DNA of 22,575 nt. Source: a virus. Position 1 is the first letter of the stretch, and each line of letters begins with the position of its first letter. A program made the position numbers and the translations under genes. The stretch lies in the IMG/VR virus record IMGVR_UViG_3300021185_000822, positions 1 to 22,575 of that record. The stretch is one strand, 5' to 3'. Below, piece by piece: positions 15,449-22,575 of this stretch. The notes beneath the pieces were generated by a model, which was not told the origin of the DNA, made no database searches, and saw nothing but the letters and a program-made list of their open reading frames with translations.

Positions 15449-16579
15449 ATGGAAGCGTTTAAGATTAAGAACGGCATTAGTGCCACACGGTATTTAGGCA
15501 GTAACGGTACTGAGACTGCTGGAAGTGAGGGGTATAACCTTGCTGGTGCTAGTTATGATAGTGTTAGTTTTAGTGTTCTTAGCCAAACAGGTACTATGCA
15601 AGGTTTTCGTTTTGGGGACAGCGGGAGCAAAGTTTATGTTGCCAGCCCATCCGATGCAACGATATATCAATATAATCTATCAACAGCTTATGACATTTCC
15701 ACAGCATCATATGCTAGTAAATCTTTCTTGGCATCATCGCAATCAGCAAGTTCATATGCTGTAGATTTTAAGTCTGACGGTACTAAGATGTATATTCTTG
15801 CGATGACCAATGATTCAGTTTATCAATACAGTTTAAGTACGGCATGGGATGTGTCTACGGCAAGTTACGATAGTGTTAGCTTTAGTGTAAATTCTCAAGA
15901 AGCTACACCCGCACATGTGGAGTTTAAGGTAGATGGTACATCTTTTTATGTCGTTGGTGTAGGTAATGACACGATTTACCAGTACGACATGACAACTGCT
16001 TGGGATTTAAGCACTGCGTCGTATGCCTCTAAAAGCATGTCCACAGGGCTAACTAATCCATATCACTTTACATTTAAACCAGATGGCACAACAATCTTCG
16101 TTGCTGAAAACGCTGATATTATAACACAGTTTTCACTTACAACTGCGTGGGATATTTCAACAGGTAGTACAGATAGTATTACATTAGATGTATCCTCTGA
16201 GGTAACAGGTGATATCGCCATTCAGTTTAACGGGGATGGGACAAAACTTATAGCAGGCGGTGATATAGCAGATGCTTTACACCAATACTCCACAGTATCA
16301 TACACCCAAACCCTAGACCTATCCACTGGTACTACATTTAGCTTCACCCCTAGTGGTGCAACTACTGTGTCGTTCACTAACCCACCAGCATCAGGTAATG
16401 CTATAGGTTTCTCTTTAGAGATTAATGGTGACGGTAGTGCTATCACATGGCCTAGCTCAGTAAAGTGGGACTTAGCTACAGCACCAACAGCTACAGCAAC
16501 AAAAGAGTTATACACGTTTGTTACAACAGATGGTGGCACAACGTATTACGGTAAGAAAGCAGCGGAGAACTTGGCATGA
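15449..16579 (+). CDS. Propeller-repeat tail protein C (one five-blade module)
   Basis: 376 residues, ATG 9 bases after AGAGGAG. Residues 1-35 (MEAFKIKNGISATRYLG) resemble the head segment of A. Residues 36-282 hold five blades (YDSVSFSV, YASKSFLA, YDSVSFSV, YASKSMST, TDSITLDV). Residues 289-328 are the linker (DLSTGTTFSFTPSG), placed after the blades. Residues 331-376 are the C-terminal domain (ITWPSSVKW...LYTFVTTDGGTTYYG). Twenty bases encoding ITWPSS (16440-16459) are identical to gene B (15286-15305). The stop overlaps the next start (ATGA). Probable receptor-binding or decoration protein. Confidence 0.8.
   Translation: MEAFKIKNGISATRYLGSNGTETAGSEGYNLAGASYDSVSFSVLSQTGTMQGFRFGDSGSKVYVASPSDATIYQYNLSTAYDISTASYASKSFLASSQSASSYAVDFKSDGTKMYILAMTNDSVYQYSLSTAWDVSTASYDSVSFSVNSQEATPAHVEFKVDGTSFYVVGVGNDTIYQYDMTTAWDLSTASYASKSMSTGLTNPYHFTFKPDGTTIFVAENADIITQFSLTTAWDISTGSTDSITLDVSSEVTGDIAIQFNGDGTKLIAGGDIADALHQYSTVSYTQTLDLSTGTTFSFTPSGATTVSFTNPPASGNAIGFSLEINGDGSAITWPSSVKWDLATAPTATATKELYTFVTTDGGTTYYGKKAAENLA
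15554..16294 (+). repeat. Five-blade module C
   Basis: Five blades closer in sequence to module A1 than to B; the fifth again ends YQYSTV-like (HQYSTVS) and runs into the linker, exactly as module A1 does. Confidence 0.85.
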
Positions 16580-18594
16580 GTAATACTAAAACAGTAATGG
16601 GCCAAGCGTCTAACCAGTTTGCACCTGGTCCTGATGTTACTGAGGTGTTTAATACCTATTTGTGGAAAAGCTCTACTTCAGGTGCAACCATTAACGTAGA
16701 AAATGGTATTGATATTGCTACTGAAGGTGGTATGTTCTGGGCTAAGTCAAGATCACAGAACGATACAGCTCAGATTTATGATACAACACAGAGCGGAGAT
16801 AAGTATCTCGTCCCAAGTGAGACTAGTGCATTACAAACAGAGACTGGAGCCATAGCATTTAACACGGATGGGGTAGATGTTGCGGAAAACGCATACATAA
16901 ACTCTAGTTTTGCTGCTAGAACTTATGTTGGTTGGACATTCCGCAAAGCCCCTAAGTTCTTTGACATAGTGGAATTTGAAATAACTCGGGATGGAAGTAA
17001 TAACCTAACATCTACTTCTTCTAACGTAACTATAACCAACGGTGAAGTTACTGTTGACCATAATTTAGGAGTTGCACCAGCAATATGGTTTCAAAAGTGT
17101 CTTACAACGACAGCGGCTTGGTATGTAAGAAGTACAATATCTGGTACTGTTGGCGGATATGGGCAATTACATAGAACTAGTGCTTGGGCTGGGGTAGGTA
17201 ATTGGACTTTCCCTGCGACTGACACGCAAGTTGGCTTTGGTAATTATGGCTTTTTCCCATCAGGTACACATACATACGTTGCCTACCTCTTCGCACACAA
17301 CAATGGTGACGGTGAGTTCGGCCCTGATGGTGACCAAGACATTATCAAGTGTGGTAGTTATACAACTGATGGTAGTGAGGAAGCTACTATTGATCTTGGC
17401 TGGGAACCTCAGTGGGTTCTATTTAAAAGAACAGATAGTTCAACAGGGGGTGATTGGAACTTATTTGACACTATGCGAGGGCTTACTGCTGACACTTTGG
17501 GGGATGGCGCAAAGTTACTTGAACCAAACACGTCTGATGCAGAATTAGCTACAAGCAGAATAGCAGTAACGCCTACAGGGTTTAAGGTAGACAATTACGG
17601 AGCAAGTCGTGACTTCATCTACATGGCAATCCGCCGTGGCCCTCTTGCTCCACCTGAGAGTGCGACTGAGGTGTTTGCTATTGATAGCGAAAGCACAACT
17701 GCACCAACTCCACCAAGTTACAATACGGGGTTTGCTGTTGATATGTTTTTGTCTAGACGTGACGTAACTACGAGTGGTAGTTGGTATTTATATGATAGAC
17801 TACGAAAATCTGACGTTGGGTTGATACCTAACGCAACAAACGCAGAGTTAGTTTCAGGTGGATCATACAGCACAAACGATAGAAATGATGGTATCGGCTC
17901 CTATACAGGGACTGTATATTCAAATAAAGCATATGGTTATATGTGGAAACGTGCGCCTAACTTCTGTGACGTTGTGGCCTACACGGGTAACGGAACAGCA
18001 GGACGTACTGTAAGCCATAACCTTGGTGTTGTACCTGAGATGATCTGGGTGAAGAAGCGCAGTGGTGTAGACCCTTGGTGTGTTTATCACACTGGTTTAG
18101 ATGTTGATGGTGACGGTAGGCCTGAAACAGACTTTATACGTTTTAGTACAAGTGCTGCCTCTGATAGTAATACGCTTTGGAACGATACTGCACCGACTAG
18201 CACTGAATTTACTTTAGGCACAAACCAAGACTGTAACCACTCAGGAAACACTTTCATAGCCTACCTCTTCGCAAGCCTCCCCGGTATATCGAAGGTGGGG
18301 AGCTACACGGCTGATGGAAACGCACAGAATATTGACTGTGGCTTTACGTCAGGTGCTAGGTTTGTGCTGATTAAACGAACTGATACTTCTGGCAACTGGT
18401 TTGTACTTGATACAGCTAGGGGTATTGTCTCTGGAAACGATCCTCTACTAGAGTTAAATTCAACAGGGGCAGAAGATAACCAGTACGATAACTTAGACCC
18501 TTATAGCGCAGGGTTTACGGTTGCCGCCTATGGTGGGACATCACCTTACTTGAACATATCTGGCGGTGAATACATCTTCTACGCAATCGCATAA
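16576..18594 (+). CDS. Tail adhesin with internally duplicated domain
   Basis: 672 residues, ATG 7 bases after CGGAGA and overlapping the stop of gene C. The protein is two copies of a ~320-residue unit. Copy 1 is about 22-352 and copy 2 about 365-672. Matching landmarks are YVGWTFRKAPKFFDIV (117) with YGYMWKRAPNFCDVVAYTG (453), DHNLGVAPAIWFQK (161) with HNLGVVPEMIWVKK (481), YVAYLFAHNNGDG (234) with FIAYLFASLPG (560), and CGSYTTDGSEEATIDLG (259) with VGSYTADGNAQNIDCG (574). It is beta-rich and aromatic, without a catalytic motif I can name. The motifs resemble domains common in marine phage fibres. Last gene of the adhesin cassette; likely a receptor-binding protein. Confidence 0.7.
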   Translation: MSNTKTVMGQASNQFAPGPDVTEVFNTYLWKSSTSGATINVENGIDIATEGGMFWAKSRSQNDTAQIYDTTQSGDKYLVPSETSALQTETGAIAFNTDGVDVAENAYINSSFAARTYVGWTFRKAPKFFDIVEFEITRDGSNNLTSTSSNVTITNGEVTVDHNLGVAPAIWFQKCLTTTAAWYVRSTISGTVGGYGQLHRTSAWAGVGNWTFPATDTQVGFGNYGFFPSGTHTYVAYLFAHNNGDGEFGPDGDQDIIKCGSYTTDGSEEATIDLGWEPQWVLFKRTDSSTGGDWNLFDTMRGLTADTLGDGAKLLEPNTSDAELATSRIAVTPTGFKVDNYGASRDFIYMAIRRGPLAPPESATEVFAIDSESTTAPTPPSYNTGFAVDMFLSRRDVTTSGSWYLYDRLRKSDVGLIPNATNAELVSGGSYSTNDRNDGIGSYTGTVYSNKAYGYMWKRAPNFCDVVAYTGNGTAGRTVSHNLGVVPEMIWVKKRSGVDPWCVYHTGLDVDGDGRPETDFIRFSTSAASDSNTLWNDTAPTSTEFTLGTNQDCNHSGNTFIAYLFASLPGISKVGSYTADGNAQNIDCGFTSGARFVLIKRTDTSGNWFVLDTARGIVSGNDPLLELNSTGAEDNQYDNLDPYSAGFTVAAYGGTSPYLNISGGEYIFYAIA

Positions 18595-18624
18595 CACACG
18601 GCAGTACATAAAGGAGAACACAAC

Positions 18625-19194
18625 ATGTATGCTAAAATTAACGGTGGAACAGTAACAAAGTTCCCATACACATTCGGTGACTTACGCAAGGATAACCCTA
18701 ACGTGTCGTTCCCTAAGAACATCACACAGGGTGTCATGCAGAAGTTTGGCATGGTAGGTGTCCTAGAGGGTGCTAAACCTACTCCTACAGCCTATCAGAC
18801 AGTACAGCGCAATGCTCTACCCACACGTCCTGTCATTGGTCAGTACACAGAAGATGATGCACCTATGCCTGACATGGTTGGTGAAGACATTATCGCTGGT
18901 TACTGGATGATTGAGTACACAGCAGTAGACATGTTTGCTGATACAACTGACGAAGATGATGTAGTTACCACTAAGGCTGAGCATGAGGCTGCATATCAGG
19001 CTACCCTTGATGCTAAAGCTGCTGAGACTGTACGTGCTAAACGTGATACTTTACTTGCTGAAACAGACTACTTAGCATTGACAGATAACACATTGGATGA
19101 TATAACTACTGCTTATAGACAGGCTTTACGTGACATCACAGATCATGCTAACTTTCCTAACTTGGAAGATGCTGACTGGCCTACTAAGCCGTAG
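18625..19194 (+). CDS. Tail assembly chaperone-like protein
   Basis: 189 residues, ATG 8 bases after AAGGAG. The C-terminal part (KRDTLLAETDYLALTDNTLD, then TAYRQALRDITD) is the signature of the phage tail assembly chaperone family often found next to tail fibre genes, where it is thought to help fibre folding or attachment. The N-terminal part (MYAKINGGTVTKFPYTFGDL) is also typical of such fibre-linked proteins. A Glu/Asp-rich linker lies at ~105-125. The gene follows the last adhesin and probably serves it. Confidence 0.7.
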   Translation: MYAKINGGTVTKFPYTFGDLRKDNPNVSFPKNITQGVMQKFGMVGVLEGAKPTPTAYQTVQRNALPTRPVIGQYTEDDAPMPDMVGEDIIAGYWMIEYTAVDMFADTTDEDDVVTTKAEHEAAYQATLDAKAAETVRAKRDTLLAETDYLALTDNTLDDITTAYRQALRDITDHANFPNLEDADWPTKP

Positions 19195-19213
19195 CCTATA
19201 AGGAACGTTTTCA

Positions 19214-19468
19214 GTGTCAGAGATTAAGTTAACTACAGAAGAGCTAGAAGAGATGCTAGATCGTTCAGCTAAGCGTGGGGCTAAGTTAGTCCTGCGCGAG
19301 TTGGGCTTGCAGGATGAGACAGCTGCTGTAGACATTCGTGAGATTCGTAGCTTGCTTGACACTTGGCGTCAGACGCGCTTGAGCATATGGAATACGTTTG
19401 TAAAGATAACAACCATTGCTGTGTTTACCTTCATCGGGGCTGCAATATGGATGAAGATAGGTAATTAA
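19214..19468 (+). CDS. Small membrane protein with coiled coil; holin candidate
   Basis: 84 residues, GTG start supported by AAGGAA (19200-19205) 8 bases upstream. Residues 5-58 are charged and helical (TTEELEEMLDRSAKRGAKLV); residues ~62-82 (FVKITTIAVFTFIGAAIWM) form one membrane-spanning helix near the C-terminus. Similar small proteins between tail and late genes of phages are often holin-like, but one helix with a cytoplasmic-looking N-terminus could also be a virion or membrane-remodelling protein. No endolysin is visible in the window to support a lysis cassette. Confidence 0.55.
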   Translation: MSEIKLTTEELEEMLDRSAKRGAKLVLRELGLQDETAAVDIREIRSLLDTWRQTRLSIWNTFVKITTIAVFTFIGAAIWMKIGN

Positions 19469-19482
19469 TAAGGACTACTATA

Positions 19483-22179
19483 ATGGCTAAACGATTTGGT
19501 GGGTTTACACCTGAACAGATGGGTAAGATTATACCTGAGATGCAGGGTATGCAGGCTGATGAGCAGGCTAAGTTCTTAGCATCACAACCTGGTGCTGCTG
19601 CACGTGTTGGTAAGATGGCTGAGCTAGCGCAGAAGCGTATTGGTATGGCAGCTGGCGGTATGGCTAAAAAGAGGGGTTATGCTCCTGGTGGCCTTACTGG
19701 TGCTCCACCTCCTACAACCTTTGTAAATGATTACTCAAACCCCGACACGTTGGCACAATACCATGCCGACAAGGCACCTGGTGGAGTCAATTACGAGAGC
19801 GCGAGTTCGCAAGCAGCAGAAAACACACCTAACACTACTGGTGGGTTTGATATGAGTCAGCCTGCTACTACTGTTCAGCCTACTGGTGCGCAGCCTTTTA
19901 CTAGCTATACACCTATAGAAGGTCTACCTACTGCACCTGAGGGTTTAACAGAAGCTGACTATGCACCCTTCCTAGAACAGATAGCTGGTGGATCAACAGG
20001 TGCAGGTGCTGAGAATAACATCCCTGGCATTACTAAAATGCTATCCTCTGGTAACGTACCACAAGACCCTACAGACTATGAAATAACTGGTAGTAGTAGA
20101 AACTGGACTATTACGTATGCTGATGGGACTACACTAAAGTCTCCCTACAGGAAACGTGCAAGCATAGAGAATGAAGCAGCTAATATAGCTAATGTTTTAC
20201 AGCAGTATAAAGAGTCTGATCCCTACAAAGCCAGTGCTGCTGCTCAAGAGCAGTACACTCAACAGCTAGACATGTACAGACAGGGACAGTATACACAAGC
20301 AGGCGAAGCACTTACTGATGTAGGAGCTTCACTAGACACGGCACAGACTGCTTTATCTCAAGAGCAGGGTACATTAAACTCTCTGTCGCAACAGCTGTCT
20401 AACCTTCCTGCTGATGACCCTCAGCGTGAAGTAATGCAGAAGCTCGTAGACGATCAACAGATCAAAGTTACTGTAGCTAAAGCTAATCTATCACAGGCTA
20501 GTGCAAACGTAGCACGTGTAGGTACACCTAGCACTACAGAACTACAGGCTGCTGCTCTTAGTGATCCTATGTCTATGACTACTAAGGCTGATGTAGCCCT
20601 TACCTCTGAGGCACAGAAGGCTGAGGGTATGATTGCTGCAGGTACAGGTCAGGCTGCTGCATTGGCTGATACTGCTGCACAGACAGAGGCTAACATAGCC
20701 GCTAATGCACCTCTAGCAGAAGAGTTTGAAGCTGCAGGTATGACACCTAAAGAGGCTGCTGCTGAAGTAGCTAGTGTCATGTCTAAGCTTACTGCTGTAA
20801 CTGGTAAGCCTAGCACAGAAGCATTAGCAGAAGCAGCTACTATGAGTCCACAGCAACTAGCACAGTTGGGCTTAAGCGTAGAGCAACTAGATAGAGCACA
20901 ACGTGTAGAGGGTGTAGCACCCTTAGAAGTCACACCAGAGATGGAAGTAACCAGTGCTGTAGACTTTGCACGTGCTAAAGCTGAGACTAACTTTACTGCT
21001 GCTACAGGTGTGCCATCTACTGAGGCTACTGTACAGGGACAACTTACAGGTCTGTTAGAACAGTTTGAGGGTGGTGAGACACCAGCATGGGCTGCAGGAG
21101 CTATGAGGGCTGCTACAGCTACACTAGCTGCACGTGGCTTAGGTGCATCAAGTATGGCTGGTCAAGCTATTGTACAGGCTGCTATGGAGTCTGCTCTACC
21201 TATCGCACAGATGGATGCACAGACACGTGCAAGCTTTGAAGCACAGAACTTGTCTAACAAGCAACAGGCTGCTATGTTTGCTGCTGAGCAACGCTCTAAG
21301 TTCTTGGGTATAGAGTTTGACCAAGAGTTCCAGTCACGTGTACAGAATGCTGCACGTATCGCTGATGTAGCACGTATCAACTTCACAGCTGAGCAACAGG
21401 TTGCACTAGAGAATGCTCGTATGGCTCAGACTGTAGACATTGCTAACCTTGATGCTAAGAACGCTAAGGTCATGGCAGATGCTGCAGCTATGTCACAGTT
21501 AGATATGGCTAACCTTAACAACAGACAGCAGGCTAACGTACAACGTGCTCAGGCTTTCCTTGACTTTGATATGTCTAGCATGAGTAACCAACAGCAAGTG
21601 GCTATGTTTAAAGCGCAGAGCCTAGCTAGTGTATATACATCTGATACTGCAGCTGCTAATGCTGCTAGACAGTTCAACGCTGCTAGTGATGATCAGGTTG
21701 ATATGTTCTTCTCTAACCTACAGAACAACATTAATCAGTTTAACAATGATCAGTACAACTCTATGGAGCGCTTTAACGCAGGTGAAGCAAATGCTCTTAG
21801 CCAGTTCAACGCTGCCCAGCAGAATACTCGTGACACATTCAATGCACAGAACCAGCTAGTTGTAGCACAGGCTAACGCACAGTGGTCACAGGCTATTACT
21901 ACCATGGATAATGCTGCACAGAACCAAGCAAACCGTGATGCTGCACAGGCTGCTAATAACTTTACCATGACAGGTTACAACAATGCCATACAGCGTGAGC
22001 GTGATACTCTGGCTTGGGCTTGGCAATCTGCAGAGAATGATAAAGACAGGGATGCTAAGATTGCTGTAGCTAACATAAGCGAAGGTGCAGATGATGACAG
22101 TGGTTCGGCTCTTAGCGCTGCTGCAGGTACGTTCATGGGTGCTATTGCTTCTAACGCTGCAGACATCATCTTCTCTTAA
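19483..22179 (+). CDS. Large helical virion protein, probable internal/ejection protein
   Basis: 898 residues, ATG 8 bases after AAGGA. Residues 55-75 hold a Gly motif (MAAGGMAKKRGYAPGGLTG) and 75-200 a Pro/Thr/Gly-rich linker. Residues 225-480 are Ala/Gln-rich helix, probably coiled coil. Residues 530-580 (AWAAGAMRAATATLAARGLG) are amphipathic or hydrophobic helix. Residues 588-800 carry loose repeats, NLSNKQQAAM, NLNNRQQANV and SMSNQQQVAM, and then QFNAASD, QFNNDQY, RFNAGEA, QFNAAQQ and TFNAQNQ. Size, Ala/Gln richness and late position fit an ejected internal virion protein (roles of T7 gp15/gp16 or P22 gp16/gp20). A tail needle or tape-measure-like role is less likely. No lytic transglycosylase motif was seen. 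Confidence 0.6.
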   Translation: MAKRFGGFTPEQMGKIIPEMQGMQADEQAKFLASQPGAAARVGKMAELAQKRIGMAAGGMAKKRGYAPGGLTGAPPPTTFVNDYSNPDTLAQYHADKAPGGVNYESASSQAAENTPNTTGGFDMSQPATTVQPTGAQPFTSYTPIEGLPTAPEGLTEADYAPFLEQIAGGSTGAGAENNIPGITKMLSSGNVPQDPTDYEITGSSRNWTITYADGTTLKSPYRKRASIENEAANIANVLQQYKESDPYKASAAAQEQYTQQLDMYRQGQYTQAGEALTDVGASLDTAQTALSQEQGTLNSLSQQLSNLPADDPQREVMQKLVDDQQIKVTVAKANLSQASANVARVGTPSTTELQAAALSDPMSMTTKADVALTSEAQKAEGMIAAGTGQAAALADTAAQTEANIAANAPLAEEFEAAGMTPKEAAAEVASVMSKLTAVTGKPSTEALAEAATMSPQQLAQLGLSVEQLDRAQRVEGVAPLEVTPEMEVTSAVDFARAKAETNFTAATGVPSTEATVQGQLTGLLEQFEGGETPAWAAGAMRAATATLAARGLGASSMAGQAIVQAAMESALPIAQMDAQTRASFEAQNLSNKQQAAMFAAEQRSKFLGIEFDQEFQSRVQNAARIADVARINFTAEQQVALENARMAQTVDIANLDAKNAKVMADAAAMSQLDMANLNNRQQANVQRAQAFLDFDMSSMSNQQQVAMFKAQSLASVYTSDTAAANAARQFNAASDDQVDMFFSNLQNNINQFNNDQYNSMERFNAGEANALSQFNAAQQNTRDTFNAQNQLVVAQANAQWSQAITTMDNAAQNQANRDAAQAANNFTMTGYNNAIQRERDTLAWAWQSAENDKDRDAKIAVANISEGADDDSGSALSAAAGTFMGAIASNAADIIFS

Positions 22180-22189
22180 GGATAAAGAC

Positions 22190-22575
22190 ATGCCCAATTA
22201 TAACACACAAGGTATTACAAGTTCTGCAGGTAGTGATCCTCGTAACTTAGGTGGCTCAGAAGGCTACGGTAACCCAACCGCATCTACCTCATCAGGGCTT
22301 ATGAGTAGTACATCTAACCCTACAGCTAACGATGATAATAATGATGAGCCTAGCTTCTTTGAGAGCATTGCTAATCTGTTCTCTGGTGCTGGTGCAGACT
22401 TACCTAGTGGCGGTAGTTCTGATGATGATGGCGACTCAGGCATATCCTTCTATGATAGCCCTATGTTTACACCCTATGATGGCGGATCGGATGATGACAC
22501 TACACCACAGGGAGGTCTCCCGTTTGAGACTACAGCAGCAGATCGTGCATTGTATGAAGCTCTAGGTGTAGAAGT
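22190..22575 (+). CDS. Acidic Gly/Ser/Asp-rich protein, 3' end cut by the window
   Basis: ATG at 22190, 7 bases after AAGGA and 10 bases after the previous stop; the frame stays open for 128 codons to the window end. It begins MPNYNTQGITSSAGSDPRNL and is rich in Gly, Ser and Asp, with acidic clusters (NDDNNDEPSFFESIANLFSG and SSDDDGDSGISFYD). It looks disordered at the N-terminus, as in many virion proteins that are threaded or exposed. The short amphipathic helix FFESIANLFSG may be a membrane or protein contact. Family unknown; probably another virion component by position. Confidence 0.65.
   Translation, partial: MPNYNTQGITSSAGSDPRNLGGSEGYGNPTASTSSGLMSSTSNPTANDDNNDEPSFFESIANLFSGAGADLPSGGSSDDDGDSGISFYDSPMFTPYDGGSDDDTTPQGGLPFETTAADRALYEALGVE

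Noticed and set aside
11913-16294. CRISPR-like or satellite DNA array
   Set aside because: The periodicity is at protein level (about 150 bases per blade) with heavy synonymous divergence and no constant repeat/spacer pattern.
22332-22565. 77-codon open frame near the window end
   Set aside because: It is in a different frame from the gene starting at 22190, which has a good ribosome site and sensible composition.

Overview
This window is a contiguous piece of the virion-structure region of a tailed dsDNA bacteriophage. Every supported gene lies on the + strand, genes are packed with short gaps or overlaps (ATGA, TAATG), and nearly all start with ATG behind an AAGGAG-type ribosome binding site. 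The gene order is portal, large virion protein, scaffold, major capsid protein, two tail-tube/adaptor proteins, then fibres and large helical virion proteins. No tape measure, sheath or baseplate gene is visible. Together these suggest a short-tailed (podovirus-like) phage. The style of the proteins (DIPAQLSEGEYVVPAD module, Mtd-type fibre N-terminus, marine-phage-like fibre repeats) suggests an aquatic/marine phage. The host cannot be read from the sequence.

Layout. 1-7196 is head morphogenesis: portal (5' end cut by the window), a 62-residue unknown protein, an 864-residue virion protein with a glycine-rich hydrophobic segment and polyvalent-protein-like modules, an acidic coiled-coil scaffold, and the major capsid protein. 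The capsid gene has a 237-bp non-coding leader holding a promoter candidate and a hairpin, and a strong hairpin follows the gene. 7197-9466 is the connector/tail tube: an adaptor (T7 gp11 or P22 gp4 type) and a nozzle-like protein. 9481-18594 is a roughly 9-kb adhesin cassette: a fibre with YVD repeats, a fibre with an Mtd-like N-terminus, three paralogous propeller-like repeat proteins (A, B, C), and a duplicated-domain protein. Between A and B sits a free-standing NUMOD3 / GIY-YIG-like homing endonuclease gene. 18625-22575 holds a tail-assembly-chaperone-like protein, a small membrane protein, an 898-residue Ala/Gln-rich helical virion protein, and the start of a further acidic Gly/Ser-rich protein cut by the window end.

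The most interesting part is 11.8-16.6 kb. Proteins A, B and C are built from the same parts: a blade of about 50 residues that always comes in groups of five (four groups, 20 blades), a beta-rich linker, and a small C-terminal domain. The parts are assembled in different orders, and A looks like the union of the B and C layouts. A and B share an exact 42-bp start region, and the endonuclease gene ends inside the copy before B. This looks like a modular, recombining receptor-binding locus with a resident homing endonuclease.
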